DNA from: JBAVQS01 sp049694275
Lineage (GTDB): Bacteria > Chloroflexota > Anaerolineae > UBA4142 > SHND01
Reading direction: 5' to 3'
Assembly: GCA_049694275.1 (NCBI GenBank)
Contig: JBAVQS010000359.1
Location: 1-15,795, forward strand
Length of the DNA: 15,795 nucleotides
Shown: piece after piece, positions 1 to 8,125 of the stretch
Layout: every line of letters starts with the position of its first letter
How positions within the stretch are numbered: position 1 is the stretch's first letter
Notes under the pieces: model-generated
Seen by the model: the letters and a program-made list of their open reading frames with translations, nothing else
Told to the model about the DNA's origin: nothing
The model's database searches: none
Position numbers and translations under genes: made by a program

Positions 1-5
1 TCATG

Positions 6-404
6 CTACGCAGCCACCCTGCGCCGCGCCAATTTTTCTTCGGCGTTCTTGCATCGAACACACAGCCGTGCTTCCGGTAACACGAGCAAGCGTTCCGGAG
101 GGATGGGCTGACCGCAATGCTCACAAATGCCGTATTGGCCTCGATCCGCCGATTGCAGCGCCCGGTCAACTGTCTCGAGATGTTTTGCGATCTGCTGTGC
201 GACCGCAAGATTCTTGGTGTTTTCTTGGATCGACGTGTCAAGGTCATCGACCGCAATCTCGGGAGCAGATTTCAGGCTAGATTCCAGTTGCAGCAATCGG
301 CGCAAGAGTTCCTTGCGAGTAGTTTTGAGTGCGCGACGTGGACATGTGCGCGGGTTTCTGATCTCGGTACTAGCTTGAATTGGGTGTTCTCGCAAAGCGG
401 ACAT
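6..404 (-). CDS. TraR/DksA-type C4 zinc-finger protein
   Basis: The protein has 132 residues from the chosen start. The C-terminal part carries a four-cysteine zinc finger (C94-x2-C97 and C115-x2-C118), in the form CEHCGQP followed by LCVRC, which is the signature of the TraR/DksA family. A predicted helical, charge-rich stretch (about residues 25-88) precedes it, as in DksA-like proteins that reach RNA polymerase through its secondary channel; I do not see a clear DxxDxA tip motif, so an RNA polymerase role is inferred from the family only. The open frame reaches 530, but the ATG at 404 has a GGAG nine bases upstream (414-417), while the ATG at 530 and the one at 419 have no comparable ribosome site. 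The stop is followed at once by an ATGA on the same strand (position 4), so another gene may begin at the window edge. It lies about 200 bases downstream of the P-type ATPase, and no terminator is visible between them. Confidence 0.85.
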   Translation of the reverse strand: MSALREHPIQASTEIRNPRTCPRRALKTTRKELLRRLLQLESSLKSAPEIAVDDLDTSIQENTKNLAVAQQIAKHLETVDRALQSADRGQYGICEHCGQPIPPERLLVLPEARLCVRCKNAEEKLARRRVAA

Positions 405-601
405 GGTTTTTGTCTCCATTCTTGAGAATTCAGAAAACGATATTCGCTTGAGCAACGCGCCGGCGTCCCGTTCGCCGCCCAACCGCTGTGCAATAAATTG
501 CACGAGCGTCATTCGATGATTGAGAGCCATAAGACATCAGAAATGACGGTAAGGATGCTCAAATTCTTATTCCCGCCATGATTGATTCAGCTAGATGGGT
601 C

Positions 602-3196
602 TCATACTGGCGATTGCCTACGCGCCGGTTCGGCTTTAGTCTGGCGCGGTTGCAAACGGTCTCCCGCCAGAACCTTGAGCCCCTCAAACCATGCAATGCT
701 CAACGTTCCCGCGGTGATACAGATCAGCACATCAATCCAATCGAGCGCGCTGAACTGGAAAAGGTCTCGGAGCGCCGGCACATACAGCACAGCGGCAAGA
801 AAGACGGTGGCCCCGGTCAGGACGAACCATAGCGCTCGATTCGGTGTGCGCAACGTCGCCACAATCGTTCGCGTCCACGAGCGATTGGTCAGAATCAGCC
901 CCAGATTGGCTACGACCAATGTGGTAAAGCTCAACGCTCGCGCTTCGTTCTCGTCGAGCCCACGCCACAGGGCAATCATAAAAACTGCCAGGACGATGAG
1001 CAGGACACTGGCTCCTTGCAGAAGGCTAAAGGCCAGAGTCCTGATACCGAGCAGCGGCTCGTTCGGGTTGCGGGGTGGGCGATTCATCACGTTCGCTTCC
1101 TCCGGTTCGGCCTCAAAGATAGTCGAACAGGCCGGGTCAATAATCAGTTCCAGAAAGACAATATGAACGGGCAGCAGCACCAGGGGCAACTTGAGCACGA
1201 CCGGAATCAGGGTCATCCCCGCAATAGGGACGTGGATGGCAAAGATATAGGCGATGGCCTTTTTGATGTTGTCAAAGATGCGGCGACCCAAACGGACCGC
1301 TTGCTCAATCGAGGTGAAATCATCATCCAGCAGGACCAGGGCCGCCGATTCCCGCGCGACGTCTGTCCCGCGTCCCCCCATCGCAATCCCAATATGGGCC
1401 GCTTTCAACGCCGGGGCATCGTTCACGCCGTCCCCCGTCATGGCGACAATCTCGCCGTCGTCCTTGAGCGCATTCACGATTCGCAGCTTTTGCTCGGGGA
1501 CGACCCGTGCAAAGATATTGACATGAGCAATGCGGCGGCGCAACTCGACGTCGTCCATCGCGTCCAGTTCCGGCCCGGTGATGAATTTATCGTGCGGTCG
1601 CAGCCCGATTTGCAGCGCAATATTCTGCGCCGTGCCCGGATAATCGCCGGTGATCATCACGACGCGTATTCCGGCGTTGTAGCATTCCCGGATGGCATTG
1701 GGCACGGTCGGCCGGATGGGGTCGGCCAAGCCGATCAAGCCGAGCAGCTCGAACTCGAAATCATGCTGGTCTCCCGGCAGTGTCGGCGTCACACAACGGG
1801 CGCGAGCAACTCCCAAAACGCGCAGCCCCTCGCCAGCGAGCACGTCGACCTGTGTTGACAGTGCTTGCCTTGCCGCTTGGCTCAGGTGGCATAGCTCGGC
1901 AATCGCTTCGGGTGCGCCTTTGGCCGCGATACAATAGTCCTCCCGGTCTGGCGCGCGCCAGGCATGGGCCAACGCCAGTAATCGCCGGGAAAGCGGGTAC
2001 TCGTGCACCAATTGCCAGTCTTGATGAAGGTGCTCGGTTTCGGCAAGCTGCTTGTCTCCCAGCTCGTGAATCGCCTTTTCCATGGGGTCGAATGGGTCTT
2101 GCTGGCTCGCCAGCACACTGAATTCGAGCAGTTCGTGAAAACCTTCCGGCATGCCATTCCCGTTCGCCTGGGCCACATCCCAGGTTTGCCCGGCAGCAGT
2201 AAGCTTGCGGACTGCCATCCGGTTAAGCGTAAGCGTTCCTGTCTTGTCCACACACAGAACCGTCGCCGAGCCGAGGGTTTCGATTGCCGGGACGCGGCGG
2301 GTCAAGACGCGCTTTTGTGAAATACGCCAGGCGCCGAGGGCCAGAAAGATGGTCAGCACTACCGGCATTTCCTCGGGCAACGTCGCCATCGCTAGGGAAA
2401 GCCCGACAAGGAATCCGTGCAGCCAATCGCCGCGAGTGAGACCATACGCGACAATGACCAGAACACACAGTCCTGCGCCGACGATCGCGAGGTTGCGCAC
2501 CAGGCGTCCTGTCTCGCGTTGGAGGAGCGTATCTTCCACCGTCACTCCCTGCAGCGCTTTGCCAATCTTGCCGATTTCGCTGTGGAGCCCTGTGGCCTGC
2601 ACCTGGGCAATGCCGTGACCTTGGACAATCAGGGTGCTCGAATACACAAACGGGAGGTCGTCGCCGCCGGGTTTACCCATCTCCGCCATTTGCTCCTCTG
2701 CAACCTTGCGCACGGGAACCGACTCGCCGGTCAGGAGCGATTCGTCGGCTGAGAGGTTGACCGCCGAGAGCAGAACGCCATCCGCAGCTACACGGTCGCC
2801 TTCTTTAACAACCAGCATGTCGCCGTGCACCACTTCCCGTCCAGGGATTCTCTGCTCGACGCCATCGCGAATGACCAGCGCCCGTGGGCTTGAAAGATCG
2901 CGCAGCGCCTCCAGCGCCCGCTCGGTCTTGCGTTCCTGGTAGAACGTAATTCCCATGACGACGAACACAAAACTAAGCAGCAACAGGGCTTCCTGCACAT
3001 CGCCCAGAAGCAAGTAGATGGTCCCACAGGCGACGAGGAGAAGGAACATGGGCTCGCGCACAACCTCCCAGGCAATGGCGAGAACGCTCCGTTTCCTGGC
3101 AGAAGGCAGTTCGTTGTAACCATCCGCCTGCAGTCGCTCGCGGGCTTGAAGTTCCGACAGGCCGCGGATTCTCTTGATATCAAATTCGTTACCCAA
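602..3196 (-). CDS. P-type cation-transporting ATPase
   Basis: An 864-residue integral membrane pump of the P-type ATPase superfamily, in the size range of type II pumps. Visible in order: an N-terminal cation-ATPase region (about 7-65), the actuator motif TGES (156-159), the M4 ion-site motif PEEMP (274-278), the phosphorylation motif DKTGT with Asp317, the nucleotide-binding KGAPE (426-430), the hinge TGDGxND (587-593), and C-terminal membrane helices including an M6-like ELIIDP segment (Asp687). All catalytic motifs are intact. The M4 motif is PEEMP rather than the PEGLP usual in calcium pumps, and the M5-like segment around 650-667 does not show the acidic residue I expect in calcium pumps, so the ion is left open. 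The start is a TTG at 3196, supported by an AGGAG six bases upstream. It is probably co-transcribed with the small membrane protein 82 bases upstream. Confidence 0.93.
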   Translation of the reverse strand: MGNEFDIKRIRGLSELQARERLQADGYNELPSARKRSVLAIAWEVVREPMFLLLVACGTIYLLLGDVQEALLLLSFVFVVMGITFYQERKTERALEALRDLSSPRALVIRDGVEQRIPGREVVHGDMLVVKEGDRVAADGVLLSAVNLSADESLLTGESVPVRKVAEEQMAEMGKPGGDDLPFVYSSTLIVQGHGIAQVQATGLHSEIGKIGKALQGVTVEDTLLQRETGRLVRNLAIVGAGLCVLVIVAYGLTRGDWLHGFLVGLSLAMATLPEEMPVVLTIFLALGAWRISQKRVLTRRVPAIETLGSATVLCVDKTGTLTLNRMAVRKLTAAGQTWDVAQANGNGMPEGFHELLEFSVLASQQDPFDPMEKAIHELGDKQLAETEHLHQDWQLVHEYPLSRRLLALAHAWRAPDREDYCIAAKGAPEAIAELCHLSQAARQALSTQVDVLAGEGLRVLGVARARCVTPTLPGDQHDFEFELLGLIGLADPIRPTVPNAIRECYNAGIRVVMITGDYPGTAQNIALQIGLRPHDKFITGPELDAMDDVELRRRIAHVNIFARVVPEQKLRIVNALKDDGEIVAMTGDGVNDAPALKAAHIGIAMGGRGTDVARESAALVLLDDDFTSIEQAVRLGRRIFDNIKKAIAYIFAIHVPIAGMTLIPVVLKLPLVLLPVHIVFLELIIDPACSTIFEAEPEEANVMNRPPRNPNEPLLGIRTLAFSLLQGASVLLIVLAVFMIALWRGLDENEARALSFTTLVVANLGLILTNRSWTRTIVATLRTPNRALWFVLTGATVFLAAVLYVPALRDLFQFSALDWIDVLICITAGTLSIAWFEGLKVLAGDRLQPRQTKAEPARRQSPV

Positions 3197-3278
3197 TTTT
3201 CTCTCCTGATTCCTGTCAAGATGAATATTGCCGAAAGTGTATGCGCCTCGAAGGCCCGCTCCTGGCCTGAGACGGCCA

Positions 3279-3410
3279 TCATTTGCGAGGCGACCTGCGG
3301 GGCGCCGGAAATAAGAAATCTAACAGCCAGGTGGCTATCGCAATCACAGTTATGGCGGTGATCAAAAGCGCCGGTATTCCCATTTCGTTTGGAAAGCCCT
3401 CGATTCCCAT
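3279..3410 (-). CDS. small single-span membrane protein upstream of the P-type ATPase
   Basis: A 43-codon frame on the minus strand, read directly from the sequence. It starts with ATG at 3410, has a strong GGAGG five bases upstream (3416-3420) and stops with TGA. The protein has a short polar N-terminus, one hydrophobic span at about residues 12-33 (PALLITAITVIAIATWLLDF), then a basic tail ending PRRSPRK. The charge pattern suggests the tail is cytoplasmic. It sits 82 bases before the ATPase start with no terminator between them, so both are likely on one transcript. I do not recognise a family. By analogy only, small one-span peptides such as KdpF accompany some P-type ATPases, which makes an accessory subunit plausible. 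The strong ribosome site and the membrane-protein composition are the main support. Confidence 0.6.
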   Translation of the reverse strand: MGIEGFPNEMGIPALLITAITVIAIATWLLDFLFPAPRRSPRK

Positions 3411-3521
3411 CCTGGCCTCCTGCCAACGATCATTTCTCATTGCCAGTCATGGCCAGGCCTCGGAAGTCACCTGGGACTGAGGGTTGCACTACTCCCTACG
3501 CCTGGCCCATGAAATAATATA

Positions 3522-3540
3522 GCCCGTCAATATGACGGGC
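3522..3540 (-). terminator. probable terminator after the histidine kinase gene
   Basis: A perfect 8-base-pair stem (GCCCGTCA with TGACGGGC) and a 3-base loop lie 33 bases past the kinase stop. On the minus strand the stem is followed by TATATTATTTC, which is T-rich but not a pure T run. It separates the two-component operon from the small-protein/ATPase operon that begins about 110 bases further on. I see no convincing -35/-10 pair for that second operon in 3411-3520. Confidence 0.6.
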
Positions 3541-3572
3541 CAGGCACGGAATTGTGAAGATTTGATGACAAT

Positions 3573-4688
3573 TCAGAGGGCGACCGGCAAGGTGAAGGTA
3601 AAGGTACTGCCCTTTCCAAGCCCCGGGCTTGATGCCCAGATTCGGCCGCCCTGGGCCTCGACGAGATGCTTGGCAATCGTCAAACCAATTCCGCTCCCAC
3701 CCCCGGCGCGCGCGCGGCTTTTATCCACCCGGTAAAACCGTTCAAAAATGTGCGGTAACTGTTCGCTCGCAATTCCGATGCCGGTATCCTGAATAGAGAC
3801 CGCTATTTCACTACGCTCGCACCATGCGCGCACGGTTACCCTGCCTCCGCCAGCCGTATATTGCAGGGCATTGCCAAGCAAATTCATCAGGACCTGCGTG
3901 CTGCGGTTGATATCAGCCTGGGCACGCGGCAGGTCCGAAGGGATCTGCACCTCCAGGCCGACCCCCTTGTCCTCAAATTGGGTATGCAGTCGCTCTGTTA
4001 CCCCAGCGACCAGATTCTCCGGTGTAATTGAGTGTGGTTCCAGGTGCATCTGGCCGGCTTCGGCGCGTGACAATTCCTGCAAATCATTGACGAGGTGCTG
4101 CATTCGGCTCACCTCTCGCTGCAAGGTGAGAAAGGTTTCTGGCCCTTGCGGGATAACGCCATCAACCAATGCCTCCAGGCTACTCTTGAGGCTGGACAGC
4201 GGGGTGCGCAGCTCGTGCGCTACATCGCCGATCAGTTCGACACGACGGTGCTCGGCCTGATCAAGCGCTTTTGCCATCTGATTGAGCGATTCGGCCAGCG
4301 CCCCTAATTCGTCCCGAGTTGGAGGGTCGATGCGCACATGATAGTCGCCCGCCGCAATCCGTTGGCTCGCCTGCATCATTTCCCGAATTGGGTTGATAAT
4401 CCGCCGCGTGGTAAAAAGGCTTGCGGCAATGGCCGCCATCATACTGGCGAGAGAGGCAATAATCAAATGCTCGTGCACGATGGTTTGAAAGTTGGCCTCC
4501 AGCACGGCAAGCATGCCAGGGTTATTCGCTTCTATGGCTTGCAGCGGCGGAATATTCCTCGTAAGCCCGTCAGGAGCTTGCAGTTCGGCAACGGCGTCCA
4601 GCACGACCACGCCAATCACCAGGACGAGGAGGTAAGAGAGAAACAACCTCCAGCCCAGGTGTTGTTGGAGTTGTGTGATAATCTTCAT
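3573..4688 (-). CDS. membrane sensor histidine kinase (BaeS/PhoR-like)
   Basis: A 371-residue sensor kinase. There are two membrane spans (about 14-35 and 74-93) around a short extracytoplasmic loop of roughly 40 residues. A HAMP linker follows (about 95-147), then a dimerisation/phosphoacceptor helix with the H box DVAHELRTPL (His158), an N box with Asn273 (LLGNALQYT), a G1 box DTGIGI (301-306), an F box (FERFYR, 315-320) and a G2 box GSGIGLT (331-337). It is therefore complete and should autophosphorylate on His158 and pass phosphate to the adjacent regulator. The ATG overlaps the regulator stop as ATGA, so translation is probably coupled. The small sensing loop gives no clue to the signal. 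It ends 33 bases before a hairpin terminator. Confidence 0.94.
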   Translation of the reverse strand: MKIITQLQQHLGWRLFLSYLLVLVIGVVVLDAVAELQAPDGLTRNIPPLQAIEANNPGMLAVLEANFQTIVHEHLIIASLASMMAAIAASLFTTRRIINPIREMMQASQRIAAGDYHVRIDPPTRDELGALAESLNQMAKALDQAEHRRVELIGDVAHELRTPLSSLKSSLEALVDGVIPQGPETFLTLQREVSRMQHLVNDLQELSRAEAGQMHLEPHSITPENLVAGVTERLHTQFEDKGVGLEVQIPSDLPRAQADINRSTQVLMNLLGNALQYTAGGGRVTVRAWCERSEIAVSIQDTGIGIASEQLPHIFERFYRVDKSRARAGGGSGIGLTIAKHLVEAQGGRIWASSPGLGKGSTFTFTLPVAL

Positions 4689-5374
4689 AACGCCTCGTCC
4701 TCGAAGCGATATCCTACACCGCGCGCGGTCACGATCAGTATTGGATTTCCCGGGTCATCTTCAATCTTTTTCCGGAGGCGGCCGATATGTACATCCGCGA
4801 CCCGCTCATCGCCATAATAATCGTTCCCCCAGACCTGCTCAATTAACTGGTCGCGGCTCAAAACGTGACCACGATGGCGCGCAAGGGCATACAGAAGGTC
4901 AAATTCAATTGGCGTCAAGTCGAGAAGCGCCTCGTCTTTCCAGGCAAGTCGGGCGGCGGGGTCGATTCGTAAGCGCCGAAAGTGCAACGTGGAATTGCCC
5001 GTCGCTACTCCCCTGTCCCGGCGAAGGATGGCTTGAATGCGTGCAACCAATTCGCGTGGACTGAAGGGTTTTGTTAGATAATCGTCCGCGCCGACGCTCA
5101 ATCCCACAACTTTGTCGATTTCCTCTGCCTTTGCCGTTAGCAGCAAGACATACACATTGGATTCCTGACGCAATTCACGCAACACTTCTAGGCCATTCAT
5201 GCCGGGCAGCATAATATCGAGCACGACCAAGTCAGGGGAGACAGAGTGAGCTACTTGAAGGGCAGTGTGGCCATCGCCTGCGGTGAACACCGTGAACCCT
5301 TCCGGCTCCAAATAGGCGCGGATCGTGCTGATAATAGTCGGTTCGTCATCGACGATTAGGATCTTGGTGCTCAT
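4685..5374 (-). CDS. OmpR/PhoB-family response regulator
   Basis: A 229-residue regulator from the ATG at 5374. The receiver domain has the acidic pair D9-D10, the phosphoacceptor Asp53 (VVLDIMLPG), the conserved Thr80 and Lys102 (LTKPF). A winged-helix DNA-binding domain follows (about 130-226) with the usual TPIEFDLL and VDVHI-like, RGVGYRF segments. The open frame continues upstream to 5539, but that extension runs through the promoter and the terminator of the previous operon and has no domain content, so 5374 is the better start. The ribosome site is weak. The gene is followed without a gap by its kinase (ATGA overlap). It probably controls transcription in response to an envelope signal; its targets, possibly the neighbouring ATPase operon, are not shown by the sequence. 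Confidence 0.94.
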   Translation of the reverse strand: MSTKILIVDDEPTIISTIRAYLEPEGFTVFTAGDGHTALQVAHSVSPDLVVLDIMLPGMNGLEVLRELRQESNVYVLLLTAKAEEIDKVVGLSVGADDYLTKPFSPRELVARIQAILRRDRGVATGNSTLHFRRLRIDPAARLAWKDEALLDLTPIEFDLLYALARHRGHVLSRDQLIEQVWGNDYYGDERVADVHIGRLRKKIEDDPGNPILIVTARGVGYRFEDEAL

Positions 5375-5404
5375 CGCTGGCAAGGCCCCACTAATGTACG
5401 CTTG

Positions 5405-5433
5405 AGTATAATGCACATACCGAGATAGAGCAA
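5405..5433 (-). promoter_or_regulatory. candidate sigma-70-type promoter for the two-component operon
   Basis: On the minus strand there is a -35 candidate TTGCTC (5428-5433), a 17-base spacer and a -10 candidate TATACT (5405-5410, five of six matches to consensus). Transcription would begin near 5398, leaving a leader of about 24 bases before the regulator ATG. The -35 is weak. Confidence 0.5.
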
Positions 5434-5453
5434 AGCAAGGACCGGCGCCGCAC

Positions 5454-5488
5454 AAAAAACCTCCCGCAGGCAGTGAACCTGCGGGAGG
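5454..5488 (-). terminator. strong intrinsic terminator of the HybA/NrfD operon
   Basis: A perfect 11-base-pair stem (CCTCCCGCAGG at 5460-5470 with CCTGCGGGAGG at 5478-5488) and a 7-base loop, followed on the minus strand by six T residues (5454-5459). It lies about 150 bases past the NrfD stop and just before the regulator promoter, so it ends the membrane electron-transfer operon. Confidence 0.9.
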
Positions 5489-5489
5489 C

Positions 5490-5510
5490 CTACCGGTCCC
5501 CAACCGGTAG
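5490..5510. repeat. second hairpin adjacent to the terminator
   Basis: An 8-base inverted repeat (CTACCGGT with ACCGGTAG) and a 5-base loop, placed directly before the strong terminator in the direction of minus-strand transcription. It has no T run of its own. It may help 3'-end folding or stability of the operon mRNA, or be a protein site. The rest of 5511-5640 shows no gene or recognisable element. Confidence 0.55.
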
Positions 5511-5640
5511 CGGAGGAAAACCCCAGTGCGCACCGTCACGCACTATTTGTACATTTCATTATCCAGATACCCCAACATCAGACTATCCAACGTCTCAGCG
5601 TGCCCACGATCTGACCATTCGACTATCCACCCAACCCTTC

Positions 5641-7041
5641 TTAATCTGCAACCACTGGCTGCGCTCCCTTGAGATCGCGCTGGGCCGAATCCGCACGAAC
5701 GGGCTTGAGTTCGTGCTTTTCCAGTTCGGGCAGGACCGGGAAGAACTTGCAGATGAGCGCATAGGCCGCCACGCCCGCCGTCACGATTCCCAGTGTGACC
5801 ACCCATTCGCCGATCGATGGGATATAGGTCTGGCCCAGCGTCGCCGTGTAATCATAGAATCCGAACACCGCCATATCCATCCGGTTCAACAGCACGCCGA
5901 CGACTACGAGCAGCGCCGCGCGGAAGCGAATCGTCGGATTCTCTCGCCATTCTCGACGTGAGAACAGGACCATCGGGAGCACGACCCCTACCCCTAATTC
6001 GAGCCAGATCAGGGTGCTCGACAAGCTCAGGGTGAACAATTTGACGAACATCCCGCGCACCACCAGGTCGCCGATCTTTTCGGCAAGGAGGATCGCCAGC
6101 ACAATGATCGCCGGTTTGCCCAGGCTCGCGAGCAGGTCGTTCTCCAGCGGCCGGTGAAATGCCTTGGCGCTCAATGCCGCTTCGACCATCACCATCGCCA
6201 GCCCGACCGCGAGCGCCGAGGTAAAGAAAAAGATCGGGAGCATCGGCGAATACCAGAACGGGCTAAGCTTGGTCGCAAAGATCAGGTAGAGTGATCCCAA
6301 CGACGACTGGTGCAGCGTCGAGAGGCACACGCCCAGGATGACCAGCGGAATAGTGATCTTGTGCAAGAGCTTGCGCGCCCACTCAATGTGGAAGCGTTCC
6401 CAGATCGCCGGGCTGAACTCGAGGAACAGGACCGTCGTATAGAGCATGACGCACCAGGCAACCTCGAACATGACCGAGTGCGGGTTCCACATGACGAGGG
6501 GATGCCAAATGTTGTACCAGCGGCCCAGGTCAATCATGAGCGCCGCGATGACCAGCGTATAACCCAACAGCGCCGTCAGGATCGCCGGGCGCAGGATCGG
6601 GCGATAGCGTTCCAGGCGGAACACATACACCGTCGCCGCCAGGGTGAACCCGCCGGCGGCGAGCGCCACACCGCTCATGACGTCAAAGCCAATCCACAGC
6701 CCCCACGGCGCCAGGTCGTTCAACGCGGTCGCCGCACCCAGTCCCCAGAACAGGCGGGCCAGGATGAACCCTGCGGCGGCGATCCAGATCATGAACACGA
6801 TCATCAGGCCAAAAATCTGCCCAGGGGAAAGCGCCGGCAGCTTGATCGGCCGAATTTTCTTGCGCAATCGAAATGCAAACCGGAAAAAGCTCAGATGCTG
6901 TTCCGCAGCGTCCCGGGGCGCAAAATTCCGCCATAATAGCCAACCCACAAAATAGACGATCCCCAGTGGGAGGACGATACGGAGGAACACCAGCCATACC
7001 AACATCGGAAGATCTTGCCAGAAATTAGGACTTGTATCCAT
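5641..7041 (-). CDS. NrfD/PsrC-family (HybB-like) membrane quinone-interacting subunit
   Basis: A 466-residue polytopic membrane protein with about 10-11 spans (roughly 16-37, 77-97, 113-140, 153-173, 188-208, 228-248, 265-288, 310-326, 340-360, 373-390, 410-432). The size, the segment RWYNIWHPLVMWNPHSV (about 174-190) and the TLHQSSLG segment (242-249) resemble HybB, the NrfD-type membrane subunit of hydrogenase-2. In this family the subunit carries no haem and exchanges electrons between a ferredoxin-like partner and quinone. The upstream HybA-like gene fits that pairing. The ATG at 7041 has an AGGAGG eight bases upstream. The first span carries an RIxxP...G pattern shared with the two small proteins earlier in the operon. 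A polar, mainly charged tail (about 437-466) follows the last span. No hydrogenase or molybdoenzyme subunit is in the window. Confidence 0.9.
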   Translation of the reverse strand: MDTSPNFWQDLPMLVWLVFLRIVLPLGIVYFVGWLLWRNFAPRDAAEQHLSFFRFAFRLRKKIRPIKLPALSPGQIFGLMIVFMIWIAAAGFILARLFWGLGAATALNDLAPWGLWIGFDVMSGVALAAGGFTLAATVYVFRLERYRPILRPAILTALLGYTLVIAALMIDLGRWYNIWHPLVMWNPHSVMFEVAWCVMLYTTVLFLEFSPAIWERFHIEWARKLLHKITIPLVILGVCLSTLHQSSLGSLYLIFATKLSPFWYSPMLPIFFFTSALAVGLAMVMVEAALSAKAFHRPLENDLLASLGKPAIIVLAILLAEKIGDLVVRGMFVKLFTLSLSSTLIWLELGVGVVLPMVLFSRREWRENPTIRFRAALLVVVGVLLNRMDMAVFGFYDYTATLGQTYIPSIGEWVVTLGIVTAGVAAYALICKFFPVLPELEKHELKPVRADSAQRDLKGAQPVVAD

Positions 7042-7106
7042 GGTTCATACCTCCTCAATCGTTCCAGGGTTCTCTGGTCGCAGGTCTCCATTTAGACCGC
7101 CAGCTT

Positions 7107-7132
7107 GTAGCCTGGGACCGTAGCCTGCGACC
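7107..7132. repeat. tandem 13-base repeat between the ferredoxin and NrfD genes
   Basis: Two adjacent 13-mers, GTAGCCTGGGACC and GTAGCCTGCGACC, differ at one base and are followed by a related TGTGACCTGC. An inverted copy of nine bases (GGTCGCAGG, 7076-7084) pairs perfectly with 7124-7132, so the 100-base intercistronic RNA could fold with a loop of about 39 bases. Confidence 0.6.
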
Positions 7133-7141
7133 TGTGACCTG

Positions 7142-8086
7142 CTAGTGTTCCTCACCGCTGTGAGCCGGCTTGCGATGGGTAAACCATGAAATCGTTCCCA
7201 TCAACAGCCCCACGCCGACGGCCACGCCCGGAATCTTTTCCATCACCTGCCAGGTGTAATCCGGCAAATCCGCCCGCGGCAGGTCCGTCTTGAACCCAAG
7301 CTGCTCAAACGGGACATTTGCCAGGTAGAGGACGGACGTCCCGCCCACTTCGCCCAGCCCGTAAATGTAGGGCGTATACTTGCTCGATTCTTTGCCGATG
7401 CGGGCCTGCGCCTCGGCCACCAGATCGGTCCGCTTGCCAAATTGTAGCGCCTGCACGGGGCAGGCCGCGACACAAGCGGTTGGCTGGCCCTGCGCCACCA
7501 GGTCCGCACACATATTGCACTTGCGAATACGCGGGTTGGCCGAGTCCCACTCGAATTTCGGAATGTTGAATGGACAGGCGGCCATGCAATAGCGACAGCC
7601 CATGCACTTGTCCGCGTCATAGACTACCGGCCCCTCGGCCGTCTTTGTGATTGCGCCGACCGGGCAGACAGAGGCGCACGCCGGATTGAGACAGTGCATG
7701 CATTGCTTTTTCACCGTGCGAATCGCCACGCTCGGGTCTGCCGTCTGGCTGGACCCTGCCGGCTTGACCTGGGGCGAAACCCGCTGGCCCGAGACATCCA
7801 CCTGTCGGAACTCGACAAGCGTAAAGCTCGTTGCCGACAGCGCCTTGGGAAATGTCCGGTTTGCCGGCAGCGGCTGGGGATCGGGGGGCAGGTTGTTCTT
7901 TTTCTTGCAGGCCGCCTGGCAAGACCGACAGCCGATGCAGCGGGTGGTATCGACCAGGATTCCCACCGGATCGCCTCCCTGCTCCAACGCCTTGGCCATG
8001 GCGACCTTGTCAAAAATAGGGGTTGCCGAGAGCGCCAGCGCGCTCGCACCCGTGTACTTTAGAAATTGGCGTCGTGTAATGTTCAT
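7142..8086 (-). CDS. HybA-like Tat-exported ferredoxin with four [4Fe-4S] motifs
   Basis: A 314-residue electron-transfer subunit. It begins with a twin-arginine signal (TRRQFLK at 4-10, then a hydrophobic stretch to about 31), so the folded protein should be exported. Sixteen cysteines form four cluster motifs: C50/53/56/60, C129/132/137/141, C161/164/167/171 and C190/193/205/209. One C-terminal membrane span (about 284-303) and a basic cytoplasmic tail follow, exactly the layout of HybA of hydrogenase-2, which passes electrons to the NrfD/HybB subunit. The ATG at 8086 is chosen because GGAGG lies eight bases upstream and the Tat motif follows at once; the longer frame would start at a TTG inside the ribosome-site region. 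The gene is 39 bases after the upstream small membrane protein and 100 bases before the NrfD gene. Confidence 0.92.
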   Translation of the reverse strand: MNITRRQFLKYTGASALALSATPIFDKVAMAKALEQGGDPVGILVDTTRCIGCRSCQAACKKKNNLPPDPQPLPANRTFPKALSATSFTLVEFRQVDVSGQRVSPQVKPAGSSQTADPSVAIRTVKKQCMHCLNPACASVCPVGAITKTAEGPVVYDADKCMGCRYCMAACPFNIPKFEWDSANPRIRKCNMCADLVAQGQPTACVAACPVQALQFGKRTDLVAEAQARIGKESSKYTPYIYGLGEVGGTSVLYLANVPFEQLGFKTDLPRADLPDYTWQVMEKIPGVAVGVGLLMGTISWFTHRKPAHSGEEH

Positions 8087-8125
8087 GGTTCTTCCCTCCG
8101 TCAATGGGTAATGCCGGGTTCCTCT

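Noticed and set aside
405..530. Upstream extension of the TraR/DksA-type protein to an ATG at 530 (or 419)
   Set aside because: No ribosome site at either start, while the ATG at 404 has GGAG at nine bases and gives a family-typical length.
1016..1858. A 280-residue plus-strand frame antisense to the ATPase, and similar long antisense frames elsewhere
   Set aside because: They are GC-driven shadows of the real genes, with no ribosome sites or recognisable domains.
2788..3426. A 212-residue frame on the minus strand overlapping the ATPase start
   Set aside because: It is an out-of-frame reading of the ATPase 5' end; the coding signal in its upstream part belongs to the 43-residue gene in another frame.
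5375..5539. N-terminal extension of the response regulator
   Set aside because: It would read through the previous operon's terminator hairpin and the -10/-35 candidates, and adds residues with no receiver-domain content.
5581..5629. GACTATCCA occurring twice, 40 bases apart, after the NrfD gene
   Set aside because: Nine bases with only two copies and no further pattern; it could be chance.
5641..8086. Alternative complex III
   Set aside because: That complex also needs the large ActB-type molybdoenzyme-like subunit and cytochrome subunits, none of which is present.
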